Counted from the stretch's first letter, positions 35,101 to 42,821 are shown. The stretch: 64,000 nt of DNA from DASYTH01 sp035942955 (GCF_035942955.1 NZ_DASZCQ010000075.1:36991-100990); one strand, 5' to 3'. The notes: generated by a model not told the origin, from the letters alone. Program-made: numbers and translations.

Positions 35101-35345
35101 GCCGCTCAGCGTGGCCCAACTACTTCCTGGCCCTGTGCCGGTTGGCGCTGACCGGACGCGCCCCATGGCCGCTGATGGCGTTCCTGTCCGACGCCCACAG
35201 CCGACGCGGTGTCCTGCGCCAGAACGGTGCCACCTACCAGTTCCGCCACCTGTACCTGCAGCGTCGCCTCGCCGGAAAAGTCCATGAGACCCATGAACGG
35301 GCTGCCGTCGGATCTACTGGTGGTGGGAGCTGCCGCGGGCGATGA
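32112..35345 (+). CDS. NACHT NTPase with large C-terminal multi-transmembrane region
   Basis: A 1077-residue protein. Two N-terminal transmembrane helices (about 7-60) are followed by a NACHT NTPase: Walker A GEPGTGKT (160-167) and the extended Walker B MILDGLDEIP (241-250) with the family's small-residue/acidic signature, then SSRIDAYRE. From about residue 450 onward some 15 or more hydrophobic glycine/alanine-rich helices form a membrane domain. The start is ATG 32112 (GGAGG at 32101-32105), not the upstream in-frame ATG. Bacterial NACHT proteins include proven anti-phage immune sensors; a membrane domain would suit a membrane-disrupting or anchored effector. It lies between an IS relic and lacI, whose end it overlaps by 32 bases. 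Confidence 0.8.
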   Translation: MRRRPAPVTAAVVAIALALAGNVATNTIQITTTWGQLMAWTVVALLAVVVVVDTVRGKARSQGENLHAIAEDLAAVVRKQWQDEAAHRELNDPYPLPVRWRHANPELFADWADVERLAKHGAGWPPPHAWARSMIDLAGADGDLAAVWESVPTGRLVVLGEPGTGKTMLLVRLVLDLLAVGRRQPGTPVPILVSVASWDPTSQDLYGWLADRLALDYPALGRRSTEGTLARAMLDRGLITMILDGLDEIPAPVRGSAIAGINQAIRPGQRLIVSSRIDAYREAVRPPSGIEVTLTGATGIQLCPLTAHDVVSYLRTSAGGPAGEERWDDVATALTGSEPSAAQQALVTPLMATLARTIYNPRAGEAVTSLPHPSELLTRTSPAAVEQHLFDGFIPAAYRPHPSHAARWNPDRARKWLGNLAHHLEHDHHGTPDLAWWRLHIRRNPIRPTAAHVLAIGCLVAVVAGLAAALLHRLSANLAIVAGPHVGVTTALAYGIVFWLTGRLKIALIAALIVGIAAGFTVGLGSDLGLAGQSPLNIALVTGLAAGFTHRLRDNAPTGLRAGFWAGAAVWVAYLLSGALIILIGTGDWSGFTDYALAVLTDAVKAGLLVGLVTRLTAAVTAAGRIPGSRVTGVIGGLLITTVTGLADGISGGLTSFLVNGLRYGLAAGLLMGVTTWLVVALTAGRFGPGGGMTSRPLLVGTLAGLAFGLADGFRYAFDASDGTISRFLAALLVGTLRSGLTAGLTVGAVAVVTSRSVPRRGTLVWPLVAGALAGLAIFAVGWLTEGILYGASLDPRSRLAEALSYGLIYASTISLARFARSAGAPALVGAAVAGVGYGLFSVVLNSPSYGLATGFAVALAVEVARRLTTASGPAQSPKWTIGGLSLAVLMGSLAGITVWFYGDIEGGVTAGVLVAGAVWLVYGIDVRPEITTVHAPGRVLTRDRNTFAVLSTAIALVVATLFAFAASEGQGHGFDALTCLVALGYGVAAGTLVAAGRSAWPNYFLALCRLALTGRAPWPLMAFLSDAHSRRGVLRQNGATYQFRHLYLQRRLAGKVHETHERAAVGSTGGGSCRGR

Positions 35346-36306
35346 GGCGGGCGCCGAGGGTGGTGGTGGTCGGGGGGCGGTCGTTGTCGGCGATGCGGGC
35401 CAGGAGGAGTTGGGCGGCCACGGTGCCGATCTCGTAGGCGGGTTGGGCGACGACCGACAGCGGGGGGTCGACCAGCTCGGCCCACGGGACGTCGTCGAAG
35501 GCGATCACGCCGACGTCGGCGCCCGGGCGGCGGCCGTACTCGCGGAGGGCGGCCAGGACGCCGATGGCCATGGCGCTGTTGGCGACCAGGAGCGCGTCCG
35601 GGGGGTCCGGGTGGGCGAGCAGGTCGCGGGCGGCCTTGTGGGCGCCGGCGGCCTTGAACTCGGTGCGGCGGACCAGTCGCGGCGAGCCGCGGCGGCGGGC
35701 GGCGCGCAGCGCGTCGCGGTAGCCGGCGAGGCGGTCGTCGGCGGTGCGCACGCCGGCGGGGCCGGTGATGCAGCCGATGTTGCGGTAGCCCTGGTCGATC
35801 AGGTGCTCGGTGGCCTCCCGTGCGGCGAGGCGGGTGTCCACGAGCACCATGTCGCTGGTGCGGTCGGGCAGCGGCCGGTCGACGGCGACCACCGGGGTGC
35901 CGCGGGCGAGCAGCCGGTCGATGTTGATCGCGGTGGTGGGGGAGACGATCACGCCGGCGACCCGCTCCTGGATCGCCACGTCGAGGTAGCGGCGCTCCTT
36001 GTCGGCGTTCTCGTCGGAGTTGCACAGCACGACCGAGTAGCCGACGCCCTGGGCGATGTCCTCCACGCCGCGGGCGATCGCGGTGAAGAACGGGTTCTCG
36101 ACGTCCGAGATGATCAGGGCGAGCACCGCGGTCTCCTGCCGGCGCAGGTTGCGTGCCGGACCGTTGGGCTGGTATCCGAGCTCCCGCGCCGCGTCCAGCA
36201 CCCGGGCCACCAGCGCAGGGTCCACTGTGGACTTCCCGTTGAGCGCCCGGGACACGGTCGCGGTGGACACGCCGGCGCGGGCGGCAACGTCGTTGATGGT
36301 CGCCAC
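35314..36306 (-). CDS. LacI/GalR-family transcriptional repressor
   Basis: A 330-residue LacI-family regulator. The N-terminal HTH reads TINDVAARAGVSTATVSRAL, the hinge contains GYQPNGPARNL, and a periplasmic-binding-protein-like sugar sensor domain follows. I prefer the GTG at 36306 (GCGAGG just upstream; gives M-ATINDVA...). A GTG at 36333 adds nine residues but has no ribosome site and overlaps the promoter of the divergent isomerase gene. It is placed to repress both that promoter and the ABC-operon promoter, since matching palindromes sit at the start of both transcripts. The inducer is presumably the imported sugar or its isomerisation product. Confidence 0.92.
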   Translation of the reverse strand: MATINDVAARAGVSTATVSRALNGKSTVDPALVARVLDAARELGYQPNGPARNLRRQETAVLALIISDVENPFFTAIARGVEDIAQGVGYSVVLCNSDENADKERRYLDVAIQERVAGVIVSPTTAINIDRLLARGTPVVAVDRPLPDRTSDMVLVDTRLAAREATEHLIDQGYRNIGCITGPAGVRTADDRLAGYRDALRAARRRGSPRLVRRTEFKAAGAHKAARDLLAHPDPPDALLVANSAMAIGVLAALREYGRRPGADVGVIAFDDVPWAELVDPPLSVVAQPAYEIGTVAAQLLLARIADNDRPPTTTTLGARLIARGSSHHQ

Positions 36307-36326
36307 GGACGCCTCGCTCTCGCCTA

Positions 36327-36373
36327 TTGACACTCTGCGGGGTGCAGAATAGCTTCAGAGTAAACGATTACTC
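36327..36373 (+). promoter_or_regulatory. Promoter with LacI-type operator for the isomerase-kinase operon
   Basis: TTGACA (36327-36332), a 17-base spacer and TAGCTT (36350-36355) are followed at once by the palindrome GAGTAAACGATTACTC (36358-36373; six-base perfect arms around ACGA). The layout copies that at 25596-25645, which suggests repression of both operons by the LacI protein encoded divergently here. Confidence 0.75.
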
Positions 36374-36393
36374 GACGTTCGCGAGCGATCGGC

Positions 36394-37815
36394 ATGGGAG
36401 GGATCGTGGCCCGCATCGGCGTGATCAACATTTCGGACGGCCGGGACTACGTGCACCGGGGCATCGCCGACTTCATCCGGGCCAACGAGGACAAGCTGGT
36501 CGCCCGGCTGGAGGCGGCGGGCCATGAGGTGATCCGGGCGCCCGAGCCGGTGTCGACCAACACGCTGGCCACCTCGCTCGCCCGCCGGGTCGAGGCGGCC
36601 GGGGTCGACCTGACCGTGCTGCACTACTGCGTCTGGGCGTTCCCGCACTTCACCATGCTCGCCGCCGGCCAGCTCACCGGCCCGTTGCTGCTGCTGGCCA
36701 ACATCGACCCGGTGCAGCCGGGCATGGTCGGCATGCTGGCCGCCGGCGGGGCGCTGGACCAGGTCGGCAGGGCGCACACCCGGCTGTGGGGTGACCCCGA
36801 CGACACCGGGCTGATCGCGGCCATCGGGGTGCGGGCATCGGCGGCCGCCGCGGTCGCGGCGCTGCGCGGGCAGACGTTCGGCCGGATCGGCGGCCGGCCG
36901 ATGGGCATGAACACGGCGGTGGCCAACACCGACCAGTGGCAGCGCCAGTTCGGCATCGACGTCGAGGAGATCGACCAGTGGGAGATCGTCCGGCGGACCG
37001 AGGCGGCCGACCCCGCCGAGAAGGCCGCGGCCCGGCAGTGGCTGGAGCGGCACACCACCGTGCACTACGACGGCGCCAAGCTCACGCCCGAGCTGCTTGA
37101 GCGTCAGGTCGGCTCGTACCTGGCGATGCGTGAGCTGATCGACGAGTGGAACCTGGACTTCACCGGCATCAAGGGCCAGCCGGAGCTCACCCAGTACTTC
37201 GCCACGATGGACATCGCCGAGGCGTTCCTCAACGACCCGTACGACTGGAACGGTCCCAAGGAGCCGCACGTGTGCGCCACCGAGGCGGACATGGACGGCG
37301 CGCTGACCATGCAGCTGCTCAAGCACATCTCCGGCACGCCGGTGCTGTTCGCCGACGTCCGGCACTACCACGGCGACCGGGACATCTGGGATCTGTGCAA
37401 CTCCGGGCAGCACGCCACCTGGTTCGCCGCCCGCAGCGACGACCCGGCGGAGAACCTGGCGCGGGTGCACCTGTACCCGGAGGTGTTCTTCTTCCCCGCC
37501 GGCGGGGCGTCCGTGCATCATGTCGCCGCCCCGGGGCGGATGACGTTGGCCCGGCTCACCCGGCACGACGGCCGGTACCGGTTGCAGCTGATGCTTGGCG
37601 AGTTCGAGAACTACGACGACGCCACCACCGAGGCCCTGATGAAGATGTCCACTCCGGAATGGCCGCACGCGTTCGCCCGGCTGGACGCGCCGGCCGAGGT
37701 GTTCCTGTCCCGGTTCGGCGCCAACCACATCCACGCGGTGCCCGGAGACCGGCGCCCCGAGCTGCGCGCGGTGTGCGAGCTGCTGGACGTCACGCTGGAC
37801 GAGTTCGCCCGGTGA
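36394..37815 (+). CDS. L-fucose/D-arabinose isomerase-family enzyme
   Basis: A 473-residue sugar isomerase of the FucI/AraA-like superfamily. Diagnostic stretches include FGRIGGRPMGMN, FTGIKGQPELTQYFATMD, DWNGPKEPHVCATEADMDGA and VLFADVRHYH, which carry the acidic and histidine metal ligands of a Mn2+-dependent aldose-ketose isomerase. FucI-type enzymes convert L-fucose or D-arabinose to the ketose. The next gene is a ketose kinase and no fuculose-phosphate aldolase is nearby, so D-arabinose to D-ribulose is the more economical reading. The start is ATG 36394; GTG 36406 behind GGGAGG is equally plausible. The stop codon lies within a dispersed hairpin repeat. Confidence 0.82.
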   Translation: MGGIVARIGVINISDGRDYVHRGIADFIRANEDKLVARLEAAGHEVIRAPEPVSTNTLATSLARRVEAAGVDLTVLHYCVWAFPHFTMLAAGQLTGPLLLLANIDPVQPGMVGMLAAGGALDQVGRAHTRLWGDPDDTGLIAAIGVRASAAAAVAALRGQTFGRIGGRPMGMNTAVANTDQWQRQFGIDVEEIDQWEIVRRTEAADPAEKAAARQWLERHTTVHYDGAKLTPELLERQVGSYLAMRELIDEWNLDFTGIKGQPELTQYFATMDIAEAFLNDPYDWNGPKEPHVCATEADMDGALTMQLLKHISGTPVLFADVRHYHGDRDIWDLCNSGQHATWFAARSDDPAENLARVHLYPEVFFFPAGGASVHHVAAPGRMTLARLTRHDGRYRLQLMLGEFENYDDATTEALMKMSTPEWPHAFARLDAPAEVFLSRFGANHIHAVPGDRRPELRAVCELLDVTLDEFAR

Positions 37816-37908
37816 GCGGAGCTTGCAGAGCGAACCAGCCGACACTGCCCCGTCGCCGAGCTTGCGAGGCGACGGGGTCTCCCATCACCGAGCTTGCGAG
37901 GTGATGTC
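37812..37908 (+). repeat. Dispersed hairpin repeat, copy 1 (covers the kinase ribosome-binding site)
   Basis: The element opens GTGAGCGGAGCTTGCAGAG (37812). Two hairpins with the same loop GAGCTTGCGA follow: CCCCGTCGCC/GGCGACGGGG (37848-37877, 10-bp perfect stem) and CATCACC/GGTGATG (37883-37906, 7-bp perfect stem). The second hairpin includes the GAGG ribosome site of the kinase. A related copy lies at 46785-46877. It occupies the entire isomerase-kinase gap. Confidence 0.75.
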
Positions 37909-39396
37909 TTGAGCGTGCTCATCGGGATCGACATCGGCACGGCCAGCTCCAAGGGCGTGCTGGTGTCCGAGCACGGCAAGGTGCTGGCAAGGGCGAGCCG
38001 TCCACATGAGACGTCCAGCCCACATCCCGGCTGGTTCGAGCACGACGCGGAGTCGGTGTGGTGGGCCGACTTCCTGGCCCTGGCCGGCGAGCTGATGTCC
38101 GCGGTGGACGGTCACGATCTTGCCGGACTGGCCGTGAGCGGGATCGGGCCGTGCCTGCTGCCGGCCGACGCCTCCGGGCGCCCGCTTCGCCCGGCCATTC
38201 TGTACGGAGTGGACACCAGGGCGGCCGCCGAGATCGCGGAGCTGACCGAGGAGCTCGGGGCCGGGGAGATCCTGCGCCGCGGCGGCACCCCGCTGTCCAG
38301 CCAGGCGATCGGGCCCAAGATCCGGTGGCTCGCCCGGCACGAACCGGAGATCTACCGGCGCACCGAGCGGCTCCTGATGGCCAGCTCGTACCTGGTGCAC
38401 CGGCTGACCGGCCGCTACGTGCTCGACCACCACTCGGCGAGCCAGTGCGACCCGATGTACGACCAGAACGCGCTGGGCTGGGCGGACGACTGGGCGGCGC
38501 GGGTCGCGCCCGGGATCCGGCTGCCGTCCCTTGCCTGGCCCACCGAGGTGGTGGGCACCGTCACCGCCGAGGCGGCCCGGGAAACCGGTCTGCCGCAAGG
38601 ACTTCCGGTCACCGCCGGCACCGTCGACGCCTGGGCGGAGGCGGCCAGCGTTGGCGTGCGGGCGCCGGGCGACGTGATGGCCATGTACGGCACCACGATG
38701 TTCCTGATCCAGGTCCTGGCGCAGGGTCGGCCGGATCCCGGGCTGTGGACCACGAGCGGCGTGTTCCCCGGCACCCGGACCCTCGCCGCCGGCATGGCGA
38801 CCTCCGGCGCGCTCACCGACTGGCTCCGCCGCCTCGTGGGCGCCGACTTCGCCACCCTGGTCGCCGAGGCCGCCGAGGTGCCGCCCGGCAGCCGCGGCCT
38901 GCTCGTGCTGCCCTACTTCGCCGGCGAGCGCACCCCGATCTTCGACCCGTCCGCGCGCGGCATGATCGCCGGTCTCACCCTCGCCCACGGCCGGGCCGAG
39001 CTCTACCGAGCGGCACTCGAAGGCATCGCCTACGGGGTGCGCCACAACCTCGAGGTGATGCGCGCGGCCGGCGGCGCCCCCCCCCGACTGGTCGCCGTCG
39101 GCGGCGGCACCCAGGGCGGACTGTGGACCCAGATCGTGTCCGACGTCACCGGGCTTGCCCAACAGGTGCCGGCCGAGACCATCGGCGCGTGCCTCGGCGA
39201 CGCCCTCCTGGCCGCCCTCGCCGTGGGCATCGACGTGGACCATGAGGCCTGGAACCCCACCGCGCACACCGTCCGCCCCGACCCCGCCCGGACCGCCCAC
39301 TACGAACCCTTCTACCGCCACTACCGCGACCTCTACCCGGCGACCATGAACGTCGCCCACTTCCTTGCCGCGCAACAACTCGCGGCCGACGGGTAG
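37909..39396 (+). CDS. FGGY-family carbohydrate kinase (probable ribulokinase/xylulokinase-like)
   Basis: A 495-residue FGGY kinase. The N-terminal phosphate-binding loop reads LIGIDIGTASSKG; GTVDAWAEAASVGV and the C-terminal ATP-site segment GGGTQGGLWTQIVSDVTG are the two other family signatures. It phosphorylates a ketose or polyol with ATP. Paired with the fucose/arabinose-type isomerase, D-ribulose (to D-ribulose 5-phosphate) is the likeliest substrate, though L-fuculose or D-xylulose cannot be excluded. The start is TTG 37909 (GAGG 8 bases upstream, inside a hairpin); TTG 37894 and GTG 37915 are alternatives. Its TAG (39394-39396) abuts the TAG of the convergent arginase-like gene. Confidence 0.9.
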   Translation: MSVLIGIDIGTASSKGVLVSEHGKVLARASRPHETSSPHPGWFEHDAESVWWADFLALAGELMSAVDGHDLAGLAVSGIGPCLLPADASGRPLRPAILYGVDTRAAAEIAELTEELGAGEILRRGGTPLSSQAIGPKIRWLARHEPEIYRRTERLLMASSYLVHRLTGRYVLDHHSASQCDPMYDQNALGWADDWAARVAPGIRLPSLAWPTEVVGTVTAEAARETGLPQGLPVTAGTVDAWAEAASVGVRAPGDVMAMYGTTMFLIQVLAQGRPDPGLWTTSGVFPGTRTLAAGMATSGALTDWLRRLVGADFATLVAEAAEVPPGSRGLLVLPYFAGERTPIFDPSARGMIAGLTLAHGRAELYRAALEGIAYGVRHNLEVMRAAGGAPPRLVAVGGGTQGGLWTQIVSDVTGLAQQVPAETIGACLGDALLAALAVGIDVDHEAWNPTAHTVRPDPARTAHYEPFYRHYRDLYPATMNVAHFLAAQQLAADG

Positions 39397-40140
39397 CTAT
39401 CCGTTCCACCGGGTGAGGGCGGTGGCGATGGGGGTGCGGAGCCGGGTGGCGGGGGTATGGGTGGGGTGCCAGGTGCAGGCCAGGCCGATACCGCAGACCT
39501 GGGCGGTGGCGAGGATCTGGCGGATGGTGTCGGTGACCTCGGTGATGCCGGGGCCGGCGGGGGCGGGGTAGCGGAGGCCGGGAAGCTCGAGCGGGTCGAC
39601 GATGTCGAGGTCGACGTGGAGGTAGAGCGGGCCGGGCGGCAAGGTGCGGGGGGCGTCGGCGAGGGGGACGTGGCGGATGGCGGACGTGCCGAGGTAGTCG
39701 GCTTCTGGCGGGTCGAGATCGCGGGCGTCGACCAGGACGATGCGGTGCTCGGGGACGGGGCGCAGGCCGAGGGCGTTGGCGATCAGGTCGGGGCGGTAGC
39801 CGGCGAGGATGCGCAGCGGGAGGCCGCCGAGGTACCCGGACGTGGTGGTCTCCAGGGTCTGGACGTCGCCGTGGGCGTCGAGCCACACGATGGCCGGGTC
39901 GAGGCCGGAGCGTTGCAGGCCGGCCACGGTGCCGAGGGCGGTGACGCAGTCGCCGGAGATGACGACGGGGTGAGGGGATTCGCGGACGGCGGCGGCGACG
40001 GCGCCCTGCAGCGCGGCGAGGCGGGACCAGGCGTCGCCCTCCGGGAGGGGCGCGGTCACCGTCCTATCCGGATGCAGCGGGACGTCGAGGGTGGGAAGGT
40101 GCTCGTCGAGGTGGTAGGGGACCAGGATCCGGGTTGTCAC
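39397..40140 (-). CDS. Arginase/agmatinase/formiminoglutamase-family protein
   Basis: A 247-residue ureohydrolase-fold protein. The binuclear-manganese motifs are visible as VVISGDCVTALG (the usual GGDHS region, with Cys in place of His), IVWLDAHGDV (DAHxD) and LYLHVDLDIVDP (DxDxxDP). Four of the metal-binding positions are thus canonical and the first His is changed. It is shorter than true arginases (about 300 residues), so the substrate is uncertain. The gene is divergent from the beta-propeller gene (83-base gap) and its stop codon directly abuts the stop of the FGGY kinase gene, with no intergenic base. Confidence 0.82.
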   Translation of the reverse strand: MTTRILVPYHLDEHLPTLDVPLHPDRTVTAPLPEGDAWSRLAALQGAVAAAVRESPHPVVISGDCVTALGTVAGLQRSGLDPAIVWLDAHGDVQTLETTTSGYLGGLPLRILAGYRPDLIANALGLRPVPEHRIVLVDARDLDPPEADYLGTSAIRHVPLADAPRTLPPGPLYLHVDLDIVDPLELPGLRYPAPAGPGITEVTDTIRQILATAQVCGIGLACTWHPTHTPATRLRTPIATALTRWNG

Positions 40141-40223
40141 GCCCGCGACGGTAGTCCCGGGGCAGCCGAGAAATGCGGGGTGCTCGGTGCAACGCGCGGT
40201 CGGGGTGGCACCGTCCTTGCCGC

Positions 40224-42260
40224 ATGAAGCGGGATAGATCGTGGTGGCTGCGGATCGCGGTGCCGGTGGTCGCGGTGGCGGCGCTGGGTGTGGGGGTGGC
40301 GGGACCTCGGTTGTTCGGTGACGGGGCGCCGACCGAGCCGACGGACCGGGTGGGGGCCGAGGGCATCAGCCTGGTGGCGTACGACAGTTGCGACGCGGCG
40401 CTGCGCGAGCTGCGGGGCAGGACCCTGCCGCTGGTCGGGCCCTACGGGCTGTGGGGCGAGGAGCACCTGTACTCCGCGGAGGACGCGGACGCGGCGCCGC
40501 CGATGGCGCCCGGGGCGGCCGGTGCACCCAAGGCGGCGGCCGGGGCGGGCGAGCGGAACGCGGCGCCGGCGCCCGGGGCCGCGGCGGGCGAGGCCGGTCC
40601 GCAGACGCAGCAGGCGCCGAGCCATTCCACCACGAACACCCATGAGCGGGGCGTCGACGAGCCCGACCTGGTCAAGACCGACGGGCGGCGGGTGGTCACG
40701 GTCGCCGACGGGCGGCTGCGGATCATCGACGTGGCCACGCGCGCGGTGACCGGGCGGCTGGACCTGCCCGGCGGCAGCCCGGCGACCCAGCTGCTGATCC
40801 ACGGCGACCGGGCGCTGGTGATGACCGCCGCCGTCAGCACGTTCCGGGAGAAGCCGACCGTGCCGCCCGGCGATTCGGGTTACGGATCGCAGCTGGTGCT
40901 GGTGGATCTGGCCGCCGCCAAGGTGATCGGCACCCTGGGGGTGGAGGGCAGCTACCTGGACGCCCGCCAGATCGGGCCGGTGGCCAGGGTGGTGGTGCGC
41001 TCCGGGCCGCGGCTGGAGTTCGTGTACCCGGACGGGGCGCGGTCCGAGTCCGAGGCGCTGTTCCGCAACCTGGAGATCGTCAAGACGTCGTCCATATCGG
41101 ACTGGCTGCCGAGGTACGAGCTGCAGCGGAACGGAAAGCGGGAGTCGGGTCAGCTCGTCGACTGCACCGCGGTGAGCCATCCGGAGAGCTACACCGGCAC
41201 GTCGATGCTGACCGTGCTCACCATCGACCTGACCCGCGAACTCGGCGTCGGCGACCCGGTGTCCATCGTGGCCGATGGGGACACGGTGTACGGCACCGGA
41301 ACCAGCCTCTACGTCGCCGACGACCACACCCCGCACGCGGTCACCGGGTTCGGCATCATGCCGAATCGGAGGAGCCCGGTGCCGGTCCCGGCGCAGCGGA
41401 CCGAGGTGTACCAGTTCGACATCTCCGGGCCGGGCAAGCCGGTCTACGTCGCGTCCGGCGGCGTCGACGGCACGCTGCTCAACCAGTACTCGCTGTCGGA
41501 GCACGCCGGCCACCTGCGGATCGCCACGACCGTCGGCGAGCCGGGAACGTGCTGCAGCGACCAGGTCAAGTCGGAAAGCGTGGTCACCGTCCTTGCCCGC
41601 AGGGGCGAGGAGCTGGCGACCGTGGGCCGGATCGGCGGTCTCGGCGTCGGGGAGCGGATCTACTCGGTCCGGTTCATGGGTCCGGTCGGCTACCTGGTCA
41701 CCTTCCGGCAGACCGATCCACTGTACACAGTGGACCTATCGGACCCGGCTCGGCCGCGCGTGGTGGGGGAGTTGAAGATCACCGGGTACTCGGCGTACCT
41801 GCATCCCGCCGGGGACGGCCGGCTGATCGGCGTCGGGCAGGAGGCCACCGAGCAGGGCCGGCGCACCGGCACCCAGATCTCCCTGTTCGACACCGGCAAC
41901 CTGGCCAACGTGCAGCGGCTGGCGCAGCACCAGCTCCCGGGTGGAATGTCCGAAGTGGAGTTCGACCCGCACGCGTTCCTGTACTGGCCGGAGAAGGGCC
42001 TCGTCGTCGTGCCGGTCATGCCGACCTGGCGGGACAAGCCTGCCGCGCCGAGGTCCGGCGCCCTTGTGTTGCGACTGACCGGCGACGCGTTCACCGAGGT
42101 CGGCATGGTGTCGCATCCGGTGGACCAGCACGGCTACCCGGACGGATCGGTGCGCCGCGCGCTGGTGATCGGCGCGGACCTGTGGACCGTGTCCGGCGCC
42201 GGTGTCATGGTCAACGACCTCGACCGGCTTGGCCAGCTGGCCTGGATCCCGTTCAACTGA
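40224..42260 (+). CDS. Secreted/membrane-anchored beta-propeller domain protein
   Basis: A 678-residue extracytoplasmic protein. The start is ATG 40224, followed by a basic N-terminus and a hydrophobic signal/anchor (WWLRIAVPVVAVAALGVGVAG). An alanine/proline-rich linker (about 85-145) leads into a long 'beta-propeller domain' (PF09826-type), recognisable by HERGVDEPDLVKTDGRRVVTVADGRL and TYTVDLSDPARPRVVGELK-like repeats. Two cysteines (CCSDQVKSE) may be disulphide-bonded. Family members occur widely in actinobacteria and archaea without known function. It is followed by a strong terminator hairpin. Confidence 0.82.
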   Translation: MKRDRSWWLRIAVPVVAVAALGVGVAGPRLFGDGAPTEPTDRVGAEGISLVAYDSCDAALRELRGRTLPLVGPYGLWGEEHLYSAEDADAAPPMAPGAAGAPKAAAGAGERNAAPAPGAAAGEAGPQTQQAPSHSTTNTHERGVDEPDLVKTDGRRVVTVADGRLRIIDVATRAVTGRLDLPGGSPATQLLIHGDRALVMTAAVSTFREKPTVPPGDSGYGSQLVLVDLAAAKVIGTLGVEGSYLDARQIGPVARVVVRSGPRLEFVYPDGARSESEALFRNLEIVKTSSISDWLPRYELQRNGKRESGQLVDCTAVSHPESYTGTSMLTVLTIDLTRELGVGDPVSIVADGDTVYGTGTSLYVADDHTPHAVTGFGIMPNRRSPVPVPAQRTEVYQFDISGPGKPVYVASGGVDGTLLNQYSLSEHAGHLRIATTVGEPGTCCSDQVKSESVVTVLARRGEELATVGRIGGLGVGERIYSVRFMGPVGYLVTFRQTDPLYTVDLSDPARPRVVGELKITGYSAYLHPAGDGRLIGVGQEATEQGRRTGTQISLFDTGNLANVQRLAQHQLPGGMSEVEFDPHAFLYWPEKGLVVVPVMPTWRDKPAAPRSGALVLRLTGDAFTEVGMVSHPVDQHGYPDGSVRRALVIGADLWTVSGAGVMVNDLDRLGQLAWIPFN

Positions 42261-42268
42261 ACGCAGCC

Positions 42269-42314
42269 GTCGTGAGTCTTTTCTGGGGTTATAGCACCAG
42301 AAAAGACTCACGAC
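42269..42314. terminator. Bidirectional terminator hairpin (18-bp perfect stem)
   Basis: GTCGTGAGTCTTTTCTGG (42269-42286) and its exact reverse complement CCAGAAAAGACTCACGAC (42297-42314) flank a 10-base loop. It sits between convergent genes ending at 42260 and 42324, and each arm provides a T-rich run on one strand. Confidence 0.85.
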
Positions 42315-42323
42315 ACCGGGGTG

Positions 42324-42821
42324 TCAGCTGCCGACGTCGATCACGATGCGGTGGGGTGCGGTGAGGACGAAGACCCGAACCCATGACTGGTACCGGGTGC
42401 CGATGCCGATCGACAGGTGGGCCTCGAAGTCGCCGGTGAGCCCGACGGCCATGACGTTGCGGAGGTTGCGGGTGCGGAACTTCTCCGGACCGAGGTAGGT
42501 CTTGGTGTAGTTGTCGTCGAAGGCGCGCGCGGGCGTCGAGACGACGTTGAGGAAGTGCTCGCCGGTGAGCCAGAAGATCTCGCCCGTCGGGTCCTGGATC
42601 AGCTCGTCGACCCAGGTGTGGCTGACGTCGGGTCTGGGCCCGTCGGTCAGGTCGAGCACGATCCGGTCGAAGCCGGAGTTCAGGCCGGTACGGATGTTCG
42701 TCAGGGAGGCCACGGGCACCGCGGAGGTGGACGAGGCCGGGGTGGCGGCGACGAGCGTGCCGATCAGCGTGATCAGGATGGCGAAGCAGGCGGTGAGCCC
42801 GCGGGTGAGTGTGGTGGTCAT
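42324..42821 (-). CDS. Secreted AMIN-like domain protein
   Basis: A 165-residue exported protein. The start is ATG 42821 behind AGGAGGT, with a signal peptide (ACFAILITLIGTLVAATPASS) cleaved around residue 32. The mature part reads GLNSGFDRIVLDLTDGPRP, then GDFEAHLSIGIG and FVLTAPHRIVIDVG, the beta-sandwich pattern of the actinobacterial AMIN-like domain, related to AMIN domains that target proteins to the cell envelope. Its function is probably envelope-associated binding; no catalytic motif is visible. It is divergent from the marR gene. Confidence 0.8.
   Translation of the reverse strand: MTTTLTRGLTACFAILITLIGTLVAATPASSTSAVPVASLTNIRTGLNSGFDRIVLDLTDGPRPDVSHTWVDELIQDPTGEIFWLTGEHFLNVVSTPARAFDDNYTKTYLGPEKFRTRNLRNVMAVGLTGDFEAHLSIGIGTRYQSWVRVFVLTAPHRIVIDVGS

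Noticed and set aside
37894..37908. TTG 37894 as kinase start
   Set aside because: It lies in a hairpin loop of a dispersed repeat and would translate repeat sequence; TTG 37909 has GAGG at 8 bases.
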